Positions 9,480 to 20,321 of a stretch of DNA of 24,470 nt are shown piece after piece. How positions within the stretch are numbered: position 1 is the stretch's first letter; the number at the start of each line of letters is the position of its first letter. The position numbers and the translations under genes are program-made. Origin of the DNA: Chromera velia (lineage: Eukaryota; Sar; Chromeraceae); NCBI GenBank assembly GCA_018398765.1, contig JAHBMJ010000131.1:1-24470 (forward strand), written 5' to 3'. The notes beneath the pieces are model-generated. The model saw nothing but the letters and a program-made list of their open reading frames with translations, was not told where the DNA came from and searched no databases.

Positions 9480-10112
9480 TATATAACCATCAGTCAAAAG
9501 TGGTGCTAATCGATTAGTTATGTTTGGTTACTCATAAAACTGGCTTCAAGATTGTTAAACAATTCAGGTTATGGTCAAAAATAATGAAAAATGATGTGTC
9601 ACACTCATTTTTCCCCCAAACCTCCCGTAACCGGGTAACCCATAACCTTTTTTGACCCCCCTCAAAAATGAAGTAACCTCCCTTAAAAAGCATTCAAACG
9701 TGTTCTAAACATCATTTTGAATGTTTTTAAAAATTAAAAATTTGGTCGGTTACTGAGGTCAAAATGTTCATAACCGGGTAACCTATAACCTCTTTGTGTG
9801 ATAAAGATAAAAAGGGGGCAACCCAAAGTAACCACGTAGCCTGCACTTCAAAAACACCAGATTTTGATATAACTTGACCAGGCGGAGCTCCAAGTTGCCG
9901 GACTAGCTCGTAAAAATCTGTTTTTGTTCACATTTTATGTTATTTTGGGCTCAAAATCTACTATAACCTTCCAGAGTGCCCCCCCCTAGTAAAGGGTTCA
10001 CACAAGCCATCCAAGCACTCATTCCACACTGCCCAGGGTAGAGCACGGTCGATCGATTTGATGCATTGGACGAAGCCCCCACTCAACTTATCAAGTAGAG
10101 AACTGAGTGGCT
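9480..10112. repeat. Non-coding repeat region with paired direct repeats and a hairpin
   Basis: Two direct copies of a TAACCGGGTAACCYATAACC motif occur at about 9627-9653 and 9770-9795. Between them lies an imperfect hairpin: AAAAAGCATTCAAA at 9685-9698 against TTTTGAATGTTTTT at 9715-9728. The copies plus hairpin may mark a small non-autonomous repeat, but clear termini and a target duplication are not visible. No coding sequence is seen. Confidence 0.45.
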
Positions 10113-10218
<106 letters not shown>

Positions 10219-10456
10219 GAAGGCGAAACAAAGGAGTGATGGGAGAGACCAAAACAATATCGAACAAAACTTAACTGTAATGCATCGAGGCAGGCAACAT
10301 ATATATAAAATGAATCGTAAGAGTGATGATTTACAGAAAAGAACATATTTAAAATTGTTGACATAGCTTTATGCACAGAACCATTAGTCAGTCAGCCAAC
10401 GTCAGTCAAAGTCAGTCAGGCAGACAGGTTTCTAGTCAAAGTCCTGCGTGCCCATT

Positions 10457-10672
10457 CTTCTAGTTCCTCTCCTGACCCTTGTGGGAGCAGTAGCAGGTGA
10501 AGCTATACCCTGTACACTTCTGCATCACCGTATGCATCACTGCAGCGAGAGGCACCCCCTCCCTGCAGACGACACAAAACTTGCCCCCCTTCCCTGCCAG
10601 GAGGCATACACCCGCAGGGTTTTCAATCAGGACCGGCACCGGGCACATGCGAGATCCTTCTTCAGGACAGTG
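10457..10672 (-). other. Unassigned Cys-rich open frame
   Basis: The minus-strand frame between stops at 10673-10675 and about 10457 reads C-P-E-E-G-S-R-M-C-P, then further cysteines in F-C-V-V-C-R and F-T-C-Y-C-S-H. Eight cysteines in about 65 residues, partly paired as C-x2-C, suggest a zinc-binding fold, but I recognise no family. A possible splice acceptor (AACTCAG) lies just upstream on that strand. It could be an exon, another transposon remnant or chance. Confidence 0.2.
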
Positions 10673-10675
10673 TCA

Positions 10676-11527
10676 CGCCCTGAGTTGAACCGGAGGGTGT
10701 GCCGAATGACTGCCTGATGAGGACTCGCTGAGCTCTGCCTGCAGAATTTCAAAGGAGAAGAGAAGGGGTGTGGAGAGAAGAGGAGAGGGGAGAAGAACGA
10801 TGTGGGACACAAGAATAAATGAATGAGAATCACTCACAACAGGACTCCTGGGATAGACAAAAAGAAGAAAAATAGGTGGACGGCAAACGCACGTAAATGT
10901 TTTCTACACGCATCAGTGGCCGGCTCAGAAAATGAAGTTGAAGACCTCGGAAAGGAACGGAATGAGAGAGAAACAAGGAGAGTGAATAGAAAATAGAGCA
11001 AGCAGAAGGAAAAGAAGCAGGAGAAAGGTAAGAACGCAATCAGCTCTGCGTGCATTCAAGAAAAGAACGGACACAAGAGCGCAGATGGGACCTGATAGAG
11101 AAAAAACGCCATCAAACTAGAGAGACGCACAACGATAATTACGGAAGACTGTCAAAGCTTGCTCTCTGAAGTATGAAAAAAAACTCTCCACGTGAACGAA
11201 ATTCCAGACGTCGCTCTTCATTTCTATGCCGGCATGATCATGCGGATCCACAGCTGTGTGCTCAACCGCTCCCTCCCATAGCTACCCTCAACTGACTGTG
11301 TTTTTATATGGTTTCCTTCACCGTTTCTTTTGCACCATTCGCATATCAAGAGACGTTGCAATCGAAGAGGGCGGGGGGGACAGTACTGGGGAGGGGGCTG
11401 CCTACTGTGCTGCGAGCACGCTTATAAGATTTTGGAAGTAAGGACAAAAGTTAGAGTGTCCCCCAAACTTCCCCCTGGAGGGCTGCCCACAGGAACCGCA
11501 CACCCATTGAACCCTCCCCCCCCCCCC
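10676..11527. other. Purine-rich intergenic stretch, no gene seen
   Basis: The plus strand is rich in A and G (AGAAGAGG, GAAAGG runs), which generates pyrimidine-coded hydrophobic ORFs on the minus strand that I discount. The stretch ends in a poly-C run at the assembly gap. I see no supported gene or element. Confidence 0.35.
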
Positions 11528-11703
11528 NNNNNNNNNNNNNNNNNNNNNNNNNNNNNNNNNNNNNNNNNNNNNNNNNNNNNNNNNNNNNNNNNNNNNNNNN
11601 NNNNNNNNNNNNNNNNNNNNNNNNNNNNNNNNNNNNNNNNNNNNNNNNNNNNNNNNNNNNNNNNNNNNNNNNNNNNNNNNNNNNNNNNNNNNNNNNNNNN
11701 NNN
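11528..11703. other. Assembly gap (Ns)
   Basis: A run of N flanked by poly-C on both sides (11514-11527 and 11704-11709). The real sequence length here is unknown. Another single N sits at 23299 before a poly-G run. Confidence 0.99.
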
Positions 11704-11707
11704 CCCC

Positions 11708-11969
11708 CCAAATCTACTTCCTGTTCTTCCTCGTCCTCTTTCTCTGATGAGGAGGAGAAGGAAGAAGAGGATGAGGAATCTGATTCAGAGTCCGATGAGA
11801 CAGAAGGTGGTTGGTCTCTCATGATGCGAGCGTTGAGTCCTGGATCCGGATGGTCGAAGGGCAGGGGACGCGAATGCTCCTCTTCCTCTTCTTCCTCGTC
11901 CTTTTCCTCCGGCGAGGAGGAGAAGGAAGAAGACGATGAGGAATCTGATTCTAATGAGAAAGGCGGTTA
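11708..11969. repeat. Ser/Glu-coding tandem repeat with a 165-bp period, open on both strands
   Basis: Two copies, about 165 bases (55 codons) apart, share TCTTCCTCGTCC, then GAGGAGGAGAAGGAAGAAG, then GATGAGGAATCTGATTC. The plus frame is open from the gap to a TAG at 11968 and reads Cys-Ser(n)-F-S-x-E-E-E-K-E-E-x-D-E-E-S-D-S twice. The minus frame is also open, from a TAA at 11967-11969 into the gap, and reads E-S-D-S(6)-F-S-S-S-x-E-x-x-D-E-E-E. Because TCC/TCT and GAG/GAA/GAT mirror each other, composition does not reveal the coding strand. It is probably part of an acidic, serine-rich protein exon cut by the gap. Confidence 0.55.
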
Positions 11970-12189
11970 GTCTGGGGGGCGGGAGGCAGACGGCCCGTCC
12001 TTCTGTTCCGCTGCTATCGTTGTCTGTGCGAGATGGTTTTCACTCTCTGCGTCTTCGTCTCCTTCTCCACCTTCTCTGCCTGGGCGTGCGGGCAGGGAGA
12101 GAAGGAGTTGTTGGGGGGCGCCAGATGAAGAACGTGCACGACCTGGAAGACGGAAAAGATGAGAACGAGGAGGAAGGTTTCTGCAATTG

Positions 12190-12759
12190 AGTGAATGAGC
12201 GAGGAGTGTCCACATCGTTCCTTCGTTCATTTTTTTGTTTGTTTGTTTCTCTCTTTCTCTCTTTTTTTCTCTTTTTCTTTCTCTCTCTCTCTCTTTCTGT
12301 CTGTCTGTCTGTCTCTTTGGAAGGAGAAAAGAGGCCATCTCTTTTTTCTGTCGAGTTCTCTTCTCCTCGATCGAAAGATTCATGCAATTCCATTCATTCT
12401 CTTGGAAAGAATCAGTCAGACTTAGGGGAAAAGAAGTGCCCGGCACATCTCCAGAGGGACTGACAAAGACCACACACACAAATCTGGTCGCAAAAGAAAG
12501 TATTGGAGCCCTGGTTGGAGGGAGAAACAAAAACTGAAAGAGAAAGAAGCAGCAGAGATGAAGGAAGGAAGAAAGGAAGGAAGGAAGGACGCAAGCAAAG
12601 ACGCAAGCAAGACAGACAGTGACAGACACTCAAACGTACTCTTGACCGATTCTATACATCGACCAGACCTAGTCGTGGCTTCTTCTCCCCGCAGCGAAGG
12701 CTGGCCGACAGAAGAGGAAAAAGGTGCACGCTCAGACAGTGATAGAAACACAGACGCAC
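12190..12759. other. Region of simple-sequence tracts between putative exons
   Basis: A T/C-rich tract lies at 12233-12318 on the plus strand and a GGAA/GCAA tract at 12553-12610. A minus-strand segment after an acceptor-like CCAACCAG near 12512 reads as a plausible exon (A-P-I-L-S-F-A-T-R-F-V-C...). I could not connect it in phase with neighbours, so I do not call it. Confidence 0.3.
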
Positions 12760-13770
12760 CTAGAGACGCACTCCATTTACTAGAAGACCTGCCTGGTTCT
12801 TCGAGCGCATCTTCATGTGTGGGGGGCCACATTGTCAGAGTGGAAATCTGGGTTTGTGGGGTTTTCTGACGCCAGATAAGCCAACCCATGCGCCGAAGAC
12901 GCCAAAGCGGCTCGTTGCCATCATGGAGCTTTTTCTTCTCCACCCATTCGGCGAACTTCACGAACTCTTCCCGCTGCCTGCATATCGTTGACAGTAAAGA
13001 CCAATTCGAAGTATGAGGAGAGCTAGTACCTGTCAAATTGAGGGGGGCGCAGGCCGATAGAAGGCAGGAACGAGGGAAGGGAGCAAGAAAGGAAGGAAGC
13101 AAAGAAAAACGATGGGAGGCCAGGAAAGGGCTAAATGAATGAGAGAAGGAAGTAAGGAAGGAAACAAGGAAGCGAGGAACGAAGGAAAGAAGGAAGGAAG
13201 GAAGGAAAGAAGGAAAGAAGGAAGGAGAAAAGGAAGGAAGGGAGCCTAGAAGGGAGCAGGGAAGGATTGAACAGTAACTCCGAAATGTCTCTGCTCCATG
13301 ACTGACTATACAGCAGCTTCCCCTGAAGCAAAGAAAGGGCGCGCTTTCTTGATGAACGACAATAGGGGCTGCTCGACGCTCGATCTTTTGCCCAAGAACT
13401 GCACGCACGCAAGCAACTCAGGAAGGAAATGATGCGACAGGAACGGGTTGGAAGGAGAGAAGAGGCCGTCAGGGAAACGTACAGAGGAAGAATGAAAGAG
13501 GGGAGCATGAGGGAAACGCACTAAAGACGAAGGAGAGTGACGGGTGTACCAAAAAATTGTTTCATTCATCATATCCAAAAAGCAAAAATGATGGTGACTG
13601 ACTACCTCTTCAGAACGGGGGCTGCAGATACATGACACCCTGCATGCCGACTCAGTCTGAGTCTCGTTCCTCTCGGCCTCCTCCTGCTCGGCCGAAATGG
13701 TTTCGCAGAGGATGGCAAGGGCAAGGGCAAGAGGCGGTCCTCTCGGAATTGCGGCGTGCTTCTTGCTCAT
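12760..13770 (-). CDS. Putative minus-strand gene of unknown function (three candidate exons)
   Basis: Three protein-like segments on the minus strand can be joined in phase 0. Exon 1, 13770-13606, starts at ATG with M-S-K-K-H-A-A-I-P-R-G and holds L-C-E-T-I-S-A-E-Q-E-E-A-E-R. Exon 2, 13398-13312, reads F-L-G-K-R-S-S-V-E-Q-P-L-L-S-F-I-K-K. Exon 3, from 12973 down to about 12760, reads R-E-E-F-V-K-F-A-E-W-V-E-K-K-K-L-H-D-G and then W-R-L-R-R-M-G-W-L-I-W-R. Donors are GTAGTC and GTATAG, each followed within a few bases by AGTCAGTC, as near many donors of the plus-strand genes here. The CCTT-rich tract of the second intron has pyrimidines on the minus strand, matching the sense-strand habit of the GST-like gene. 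No family is recognised, and the 3' end is not fixed. It would be divergent from the SET gene, with 618 bases between the two starts. Confidence 0.35.
13062..13265 (-). repeat. GGAA-rich tract (CCTT on the minus strand)
   Basis: Irregular GGAAGGAA/GAAAGGAA units cover most of this 200-base stretch, inside the proposed second intron of the minus-strand gene. They account for the long low-complexity ORF on the minus strand. Confidence 0.85.
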
Positions 13771-14388
13771 GTTGATCACATTGAGGGTCAGTTCCCTGCC
13801 TCGACAGTTTGTCAGACGACAATGACAATAACAGTGATACGGACTTCAACTGTTGTCTAGGATGCCCAAGGAGTTTTGCCCAGCACTCGTGTTCCTGTTC
13901 ACTGAGATTGAGAGAGAATCAACAACTCAGGACACAAAGGAAGTGCATTACCAAATCATCTACTGATCAGATCGATTTCGATCCAGATCTGTACCTGAGA
14001 GGGAACTGTGTATGTATATATGCAACGCTGCCATGCAACACTCTCAGAGTCTACTTATCCATTCCATCCCGGAAATTAAGTTTTCGTGCATCATTGGTGT
14101 CCGGAAAAGCGATTGCAGAAGAAAATTCTGGGGCCCGTCTCCTCTACGTCTGCGGACAGTCCGGACTTCTCTCGGTGTGTCTTCGATCCACTGAAGATGT
14201 ACCTTCGCCAGAATATATTCCCTCATATATATAGTGAGATGAAGAACCAAAGGGTCGAGATTCCCGAAAAACGAGGCAGCCCTCAAAAAAAAGAGAGAAG
14301 AAAAAAAAACGAGAAAACAGAGATCCAGAGTCGAGACGCCTGACATTTTTTCTTCGTCAATTTCCTCTTTCTCTCCGCACTCGGCAAA
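13771..14388. promoter_or_regulatory. Intergenic region, presumed promoter of the SET gene and perhaps shared
   Basis: This lies between the first ATG of the SET-domain gene (14389) and the candidate start of the minus-strand gene (13770). A TATA-like TATATATAG occurs at about 14225-14233 on the plus strand. A pyrimidine-rich TTTTTTCTTCGTC...CTCTTTCTCTCC stretch directly precedes the ATG. Promoter function is inferred from position. Confidence 0.25.
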
Positions 14389-15424
14389 ATGATAAACAAA
14401 GACGCCGAGAAAGAGACAGAGGAGGCCCTTGAGAACAAAAGAGACGGAACTGAGAAGGAGCAGATGAAGAACCTGCCTGAGGAATCAGAGAGAGGGGCCG
14501 AGAAAAAAAAGAAAGAAAAGGAGACAGGAGACGGGGCGAAAAGTCAAACTTCCAAGGCTACTGCCTCCAAGCCCCCAGCCGGGCCGTCTCTGGGTTCCTC
14601 TGCGTCCTCTTCAGGCACCTCCAACAAGAACAAACAGACACTTTCTAACTCCCAAAATTCTGCCTCAACCTCTTCTTCCCCCGCCTCCGCCGCCCTGGCT
14701 GCGTTCCGCCAAAACCTGCATTTGAGCGAGCGACAGCAGATGAAGCTGGCGCTGCAGTCTTCCAAACTCGCTCACCACGGTGTCCAAATGCAGCAGGGTG
14801 CTGTCAGTCTGACGACTGGTGGTACTGAGGCAGGGGGGATCAAGAGGCAGCAGCCAAAAGGACGCTCGGCAGGTTCCAATCGGGGTGGACAGGGCGGAGG
14901 GGGGGGCGGGCCGCCTGGTAAGCGTGCGGGTGTTCCGTCAGGACAAGGCAGGGGGGGAGGGGAGGACAAGAAAATTGAGAAAGGTAGCCAGCGAGAAAAA
15001 AAGAAAGGGCCCCCCGGTGCCCGTGCAGACGCCCCCGTCGTCCCTTCTGCTTCCTCAGGGGCCGGTCCGAAAGGCACCAAAGAAAAGGGGAAGGAGAAGG
15101 AAGCTGCTCGCGGAAAGGGTGGAAAAAGCAAGGGTGAAGATGCAAACTCGAGAGGAGCGTGCGGGTCTAGAGATGCATCCAGAGGTCCAAAGGGGGGTCC
15201 AGGAAAAGAAGACGAAACGGAAGAACCAAAGGAGAAGGAATGGACTATCCATGTCAGTCGAAAAGCGTACCCAAAGATTTCTATCGTCCATTTTGACAGC
15301 AAGAAAAGAACGATCTCTGAGGGGGCTTCTCTGCTTCGAGATAGCGCACATTGGTTGTTTGACTGAAAGAAGGATCGAAATAACGATAGAAGAGATGCCA
15401 TCATCATCATTTCCCGTCGGATCT

Positions 15425-15469
<45 letters not shown>

Positions 15470-18400
15470 CATGTGTCCATTTGTCTGCTTCCTTCTCCGC
15501 CCCTATTCCCCCCACCCCTTCCACTCTTCTGTTTGCAACGATTCCAGAGCACAATGCATCAGCATATCAACATGGATTTGTTTGCCTTTCACCCCTCTCA
15601 TTCCTTCCTCCCTCCTCCCTCCCTCCCTACAGGAGTTAGATCTGGTTCTCGACCTCAAGACCCGAGGGAAGGCGAACGTCCACATCTCTCGTCTCGCGTG
15701 GAACCGTTTTCGTGTGGCAGAGAGGAGTGAGGAGGAGGTCGAGGAGCGGTGGGAAATTCTGAGCGGCGCTCCTTGGGACTCTGAGGGAAAGCCACAGCCA
15801 CAGTCCAAAGCCAAAGGGAGAGGGAAAAAGGGTCAGTCAGAAAGGGGAAAATGATAGACAGTCGTTGATTTGCATCCACTCAACCGGTATGATTTCGCTT
15901 CGGTGAAAGAGAGCTCCAGAACTTTTGTTTCTGTGACTGCTGCGCGTGCCTCTTTCTGCTCTTCGAAACAACTTCCCCCTTTTCCTTCTCCTTCCACTGT
16001 ACTGCAGTTCCGGAGTCCGTCCAAAGGTTCTTCGAGGTCGCCCGAGGCTTCATTCTCGAGCGCGCTCCAGAGATCCGCTGCCTGGGTCTGCAAGAAACGG
16101 AATCGCAGCCTTCGAAAGGTGAAGAGGGGAGTCAAGCAGATGACTCCCCGATCTCGATCTCCTCCGCTTCCCCCTCTGCCTCTGCGTCTGCCTCTGCTGG
16201 TGTGACCTCGTCTTCTACTTCCGTTTCTGCTTCTTCTCACAAGGCGATGAACGAGAAATTGAAGGAACTCGGAAGGCCCTCCGTGGAGCAGGTGGCAACC
16301 GCCCTTTCGGTCAGTCAGTCAGTTAGTGATCACGCAGGCTGACAGACAAACAGGCAAGCAAACAGTTAGGTGGGTAGCGGGACGATCAGCGAGGCGGGAG
16401 GACAGCCAGCCCTTGAAGAACTGGCGAGGCGGTCGTTCCCTCTGAGAGTTCCTTCACCGACAGCTGTGCCTGCTTGCTACAGTCCCTTGCTTTGTCTCTC
16501 GTCCCCAAACCCCGTTTTTGTGTGCAAGAGAGGGAGCAAAAAAACAGCAAAAGAAACGACCCTGTCTCTCTCGCTGTATATCATGATGAAGTGAGTTAAG
16601 TGCTTGTGTCGTAGTTTGGGCGAAGTTTGTCCATGTGTGCCTTTGCCTGGGTGTGCGCAGAACCTGGACAAGATGAAGCTTGAAGATCCAGCCACGTGAG
16701 CCACCCATCGACCAATCCCCCTCCTCTCCCTGCTTGTCTCCCTGTCTCACCCTTTTGCTCTCTGTGTCTGTTTTCCAAACCGCCCCGCTCTTTTTCTCTT
16801 TCCTTTTCCCTTCTTTCCGCCATAGATACTTTCTGACTATATCGGGTCTTCGTAGTTTGTCTTTTTCACTTTTGCAGGATGTCAGCCATCTTTTCCCAGT
16901 GCAATCGTACTTGCACTTAGGCCTTCTTCTTGAATTCTGATTGTGTTCTCCAGAGACTACAGTGACTGGGAACCTGGGGGTGTGAGTGATTCCCTGACTG
17001 TTTTATTAATAAATGTGGTCGATTATCTTTTGCATACTGCAGAGGAACGGTCGAGGGTTTGCGCGGTGTCAAAATTATGTTGGAGGAGGCGCCCGGAGAA
17101 CCTCCCCGACCTCGGCTCTCAAGAACGTTCGTCGGATGTGTTCCTTCGCTGTTTTTTTTTTTTTTGCTTTTTTTTTGTCCTTGCTGTTTTGTCTGGAGTG
17201 AGCGTGCTTTATATGCTCATGTTTTTCTGAGGTAGTGAAAGTTTGAGTGTGAGAGCTCGAATGCTCGAATGCCTTTGAAAGATTGAATGGGGGTTCGCGT
17301 CGTTCTTCGGCCTTGAAACAAAAGTTGCATCTCAACGCAACGCCTCTTTGCATTGTTGGACTTGACAAGCTTTTTGCCTCCATCCCTTCCACCATCCCCC
17401 CCCTCCCGGGATGCAGTTACGACCAGCAACTGGAGCGTGCGCGTGCGGGAATGCTTCCAGCCGTCGACCCTGAGCCTCCGCGGAGGCACCCCCATCCCCC
17501 GACACCCAAGAAGGGACGGGCACCTCCGAAGAAAAAACGGTTCCGGTGCAGAGGACGATTCAAACGTCCCAGGTGTCGCCTAGAAGAGGGGACCAGAGGG
17601 ACTAAGGCAGAGATATGGGACGTCTCCAGCGTCTCTTCTGACGATTCTTTCGACCTTCCTGAATTAGCCGAAGGAGACACCAAACTGTTCCTAGACGTTC
17701 CTCGAAATGCCGTTCCCGATCGGCTTATCTTCCGAGTTGCTTTTTCATTTGGGGCCAAACCCGACCACCCCCCCCCCCTATTTACCCGTTGGGTCCCTCT
17801 GATGTGGGTCCGCCCTTGGATGACACTCCGCCCGGATCCTGAGGAGTTCAATTGGAGGTTCATAGAAAACTACAGGGAGAAGTTTGATGCCAACCAACCG
17901 TGTTGGTTTGCCCCCCCCTCTCTCCCGACTGTCCCACCCACCCGTCCTCTCCTCAAAGACTCCCTCCTGGGCGAGGTCAACCAACTCCAGGTAAGGGGCA
18001 GGTTCCCTCTGCGCCCTCCGAAGACAACAACAGACTGCCCTCTCGTGGACGTCCGACATCCGAAAGGTGCTCCCGACCCGAATGGGTTTTGGCACTGGGA
18101 TGCAGATAGTGACGCTTCCCAGTTTCTTGCAGGGAGGGCAGCATTCTCTGATCGCTCTCAGCTCTTTCGTGAGAGCAACACAGGGAAAGCGATGTATTCG
18201 TTGGCGTCCTGGAAGGTACAAAGGGAGATTGAGGAATCGCAGGGGGTAGAGAGAGACGCCGATCGGGATGCCGCCATGCTCGCCACCAGCCGCCTGCCCG
18301 AGCAAAGATCGATTCCCCCCCCCAGGCGCTTCCGCCGTCCACCGAAGGGGCCGTTTGAGCCTTCCTGTGATCCGGCAGGATGTCCTGAAGGACAGGGAGA

Positions 18401-20278
18401 GACGGACAAATATTCTGTCATTGAGATATCTGAAGAAGAAGGAGAAGACGAAGAAGAAACAAAAAAGGGTGGGGAGAATGAAGAAGACGAAGAAAAGAAG
18501 AAGAAGAAAAAGAAAAAGGAAAAACACCGAAAGGACGAGACGGACGAAGGGAAGCGACAACGCAGCCCCGTCACTGCGGGTATTCTTCCGGAGAAGAAGA
18601 AAAGGAGGACGGAAAATGAAGGGGAAAGCGAAGAAAGCGAGACGGAGAAAGAGCAAAGGGGGAAGGAGGGGCGTCATTCTTTGAGAGACTCTTATCGACA
18701 GGAGACTGACCAGGAGAGCGACTGGGAAGCTCGACAGAAAAAGAAGACACACAGTGAAAAGAAAGCCTCAAAGTATAGAAAGAGTGACAGAGGTCTTGAG
18801 GGAAGAGATGACAGACACACAGACTTCCACAAAGTCAGAAAAGAGCGCGAGTCTCACCACCATGAGAAGGACAAGAGGAAAGAGAAGAAGAAAAAACATA
18901 AGAAGGGTGAAGAGAGAGAAAGAAGTTCGAGTCCCCTTTCTCGAGAGAAAGTACGCAAAGAGGATGAGCAGAGGGGTCGAGAAACGACGTTGTTTCCTCC
19001 CTCTCCCCCCCCTCAGCCCCCAATTCCAATCTCTGAACTGCCCTATGTACCCTATGTAATGCCCTCTGCACGGCAACCCGTTCTTCCATCAAGCGCACTG
19101 ACTCTGCCCTCTGCAGCAGCAGCAGCAGCAGCAGCAGTGCCACCCAAAGCGGTGGACATAGGGGAAAGCTCCCCCGAAAATTCGCTTCCGTCTCTTCCTC
19201 TTTTCGAGAAAGCCTCCGACGCTTCTCCTCCTCCACCTCCTCTCCTCCCAGCGGATGACCTGCCGAGAGCAGTGGAAGGAGTTTCATCTTCTTCCTCTTC
19301 CTCGTCCGCAGCACCAGCAGCAGCAGCCGATCCAGCAGCACGAGCGGCAAAAGTCCCCCTCACTGCTGCCGATGAGTCAGACAAGGATGTCGAAGAAGAA
19401 AAAGAAGAAGGAGAAAGCGAAGAAGAAGACGTGGAGGAGGACCCACAAGGGTGGGATCCCGATCCGGATGAGAATCTTCCGGAAGAGCTGCGAGAGAGGA
19501 GACGGACAGCACTTGCGAGGGCAGCCGAGTCGGGGGACTGGGAGGACATTGATTGGTCTCTGGAGAACGAATTTCATGCGCGTTCAGTGAAGGACTCGAA
19601 GGCAGGAGTCAAGTGTCTCTTTTTAGAATTTGAGGCCGCAACAGAACTAGCAGGACGGCAGATGCTGAAGAAACTGCACGAAAGCAAAGTCCACTTAAAG
19701 ACGTGGAGATTGTCCGAGGAGAAAGACGTGATGGCTGCAATTCGCGCAGCGATGCAAAAAGAAGAAGGAGACGAAGCGTCAGCCCCCTCCCCTTTTTCTT
19801 CTCCTCAGAAAGAGCCTGTAGCACCCTCCTCCCGTCACCAATCGACGGACTGTAAGTGGCAGCCTGCCGAGGCGTCGGTGATTCCCCCCTCTTACATCGC
19901 TCAGACGGAGGTAGACGAGAACGGAGGAGAAGAGGCTGAGTTCATTGACTTCACAAAAGATGAACAGTACGTGAAGTGCCTGGCAGATGAGGAGAACGAA
20001 GATCTGTTCGCTGTTGCAGACACAGACGGCGGAGAGATCAAGTTGCACTTGAACATCTCTGCCGAGGAACTCGAAGCTGCTCTTGTCAGTGTCTCTTTTT
20101 CTTTGTCTTTGTTCAGGTCTTTGCTGTGCTGTGAAGATCAAAGAGGAAAGAAAAGGGTGCCAAAAGAATGCGGACAGGCACATGCATGCAGCCTCGGCTA
20201 CTACACTCCTTCTTGACCGTCCCCTCCCCTCTCCTGTTTCGGTTGCGTGCACTAGAGACTGTGTGCCAGTGTCTGTAC

Positions 20279-20321
<43 letters not shown>

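Noticed and set aside
10390-10440. GTCAG-rich cluster (gtcagtcagccaacgtcagtcaaagtcagtcagg) as a regulatory array
   Set aside because: The spacing is irregular and the TCAG tetramer is common throughout the window, so there is no support for a specific function.
12422-13408. Single 328-residue minus-strand ORF as one uninterrupted protein
   Set aside because: Much of it is translated GGAA repeat; only the segment at about 12760-12973 looks coding, so I treated it as one exon of a spliced model.
14772-15554. 260-residue minus-strand ORF opposite SET-gene exons 1 and 2
   Set aside because: It is the complement of the Gly/Lys/Glu-rich coding exon and repeats; Pro/Phe/Ser-rich composition and no splice or family support.
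17778-18752. 324-residue minus-strand ORF opposite the large exon 7
   Set aside because: It is a shadow of the basic/acidic coding sequence: the Phe/Leu/Ser-rich part mirrors the AAG/GAA-rich codons.
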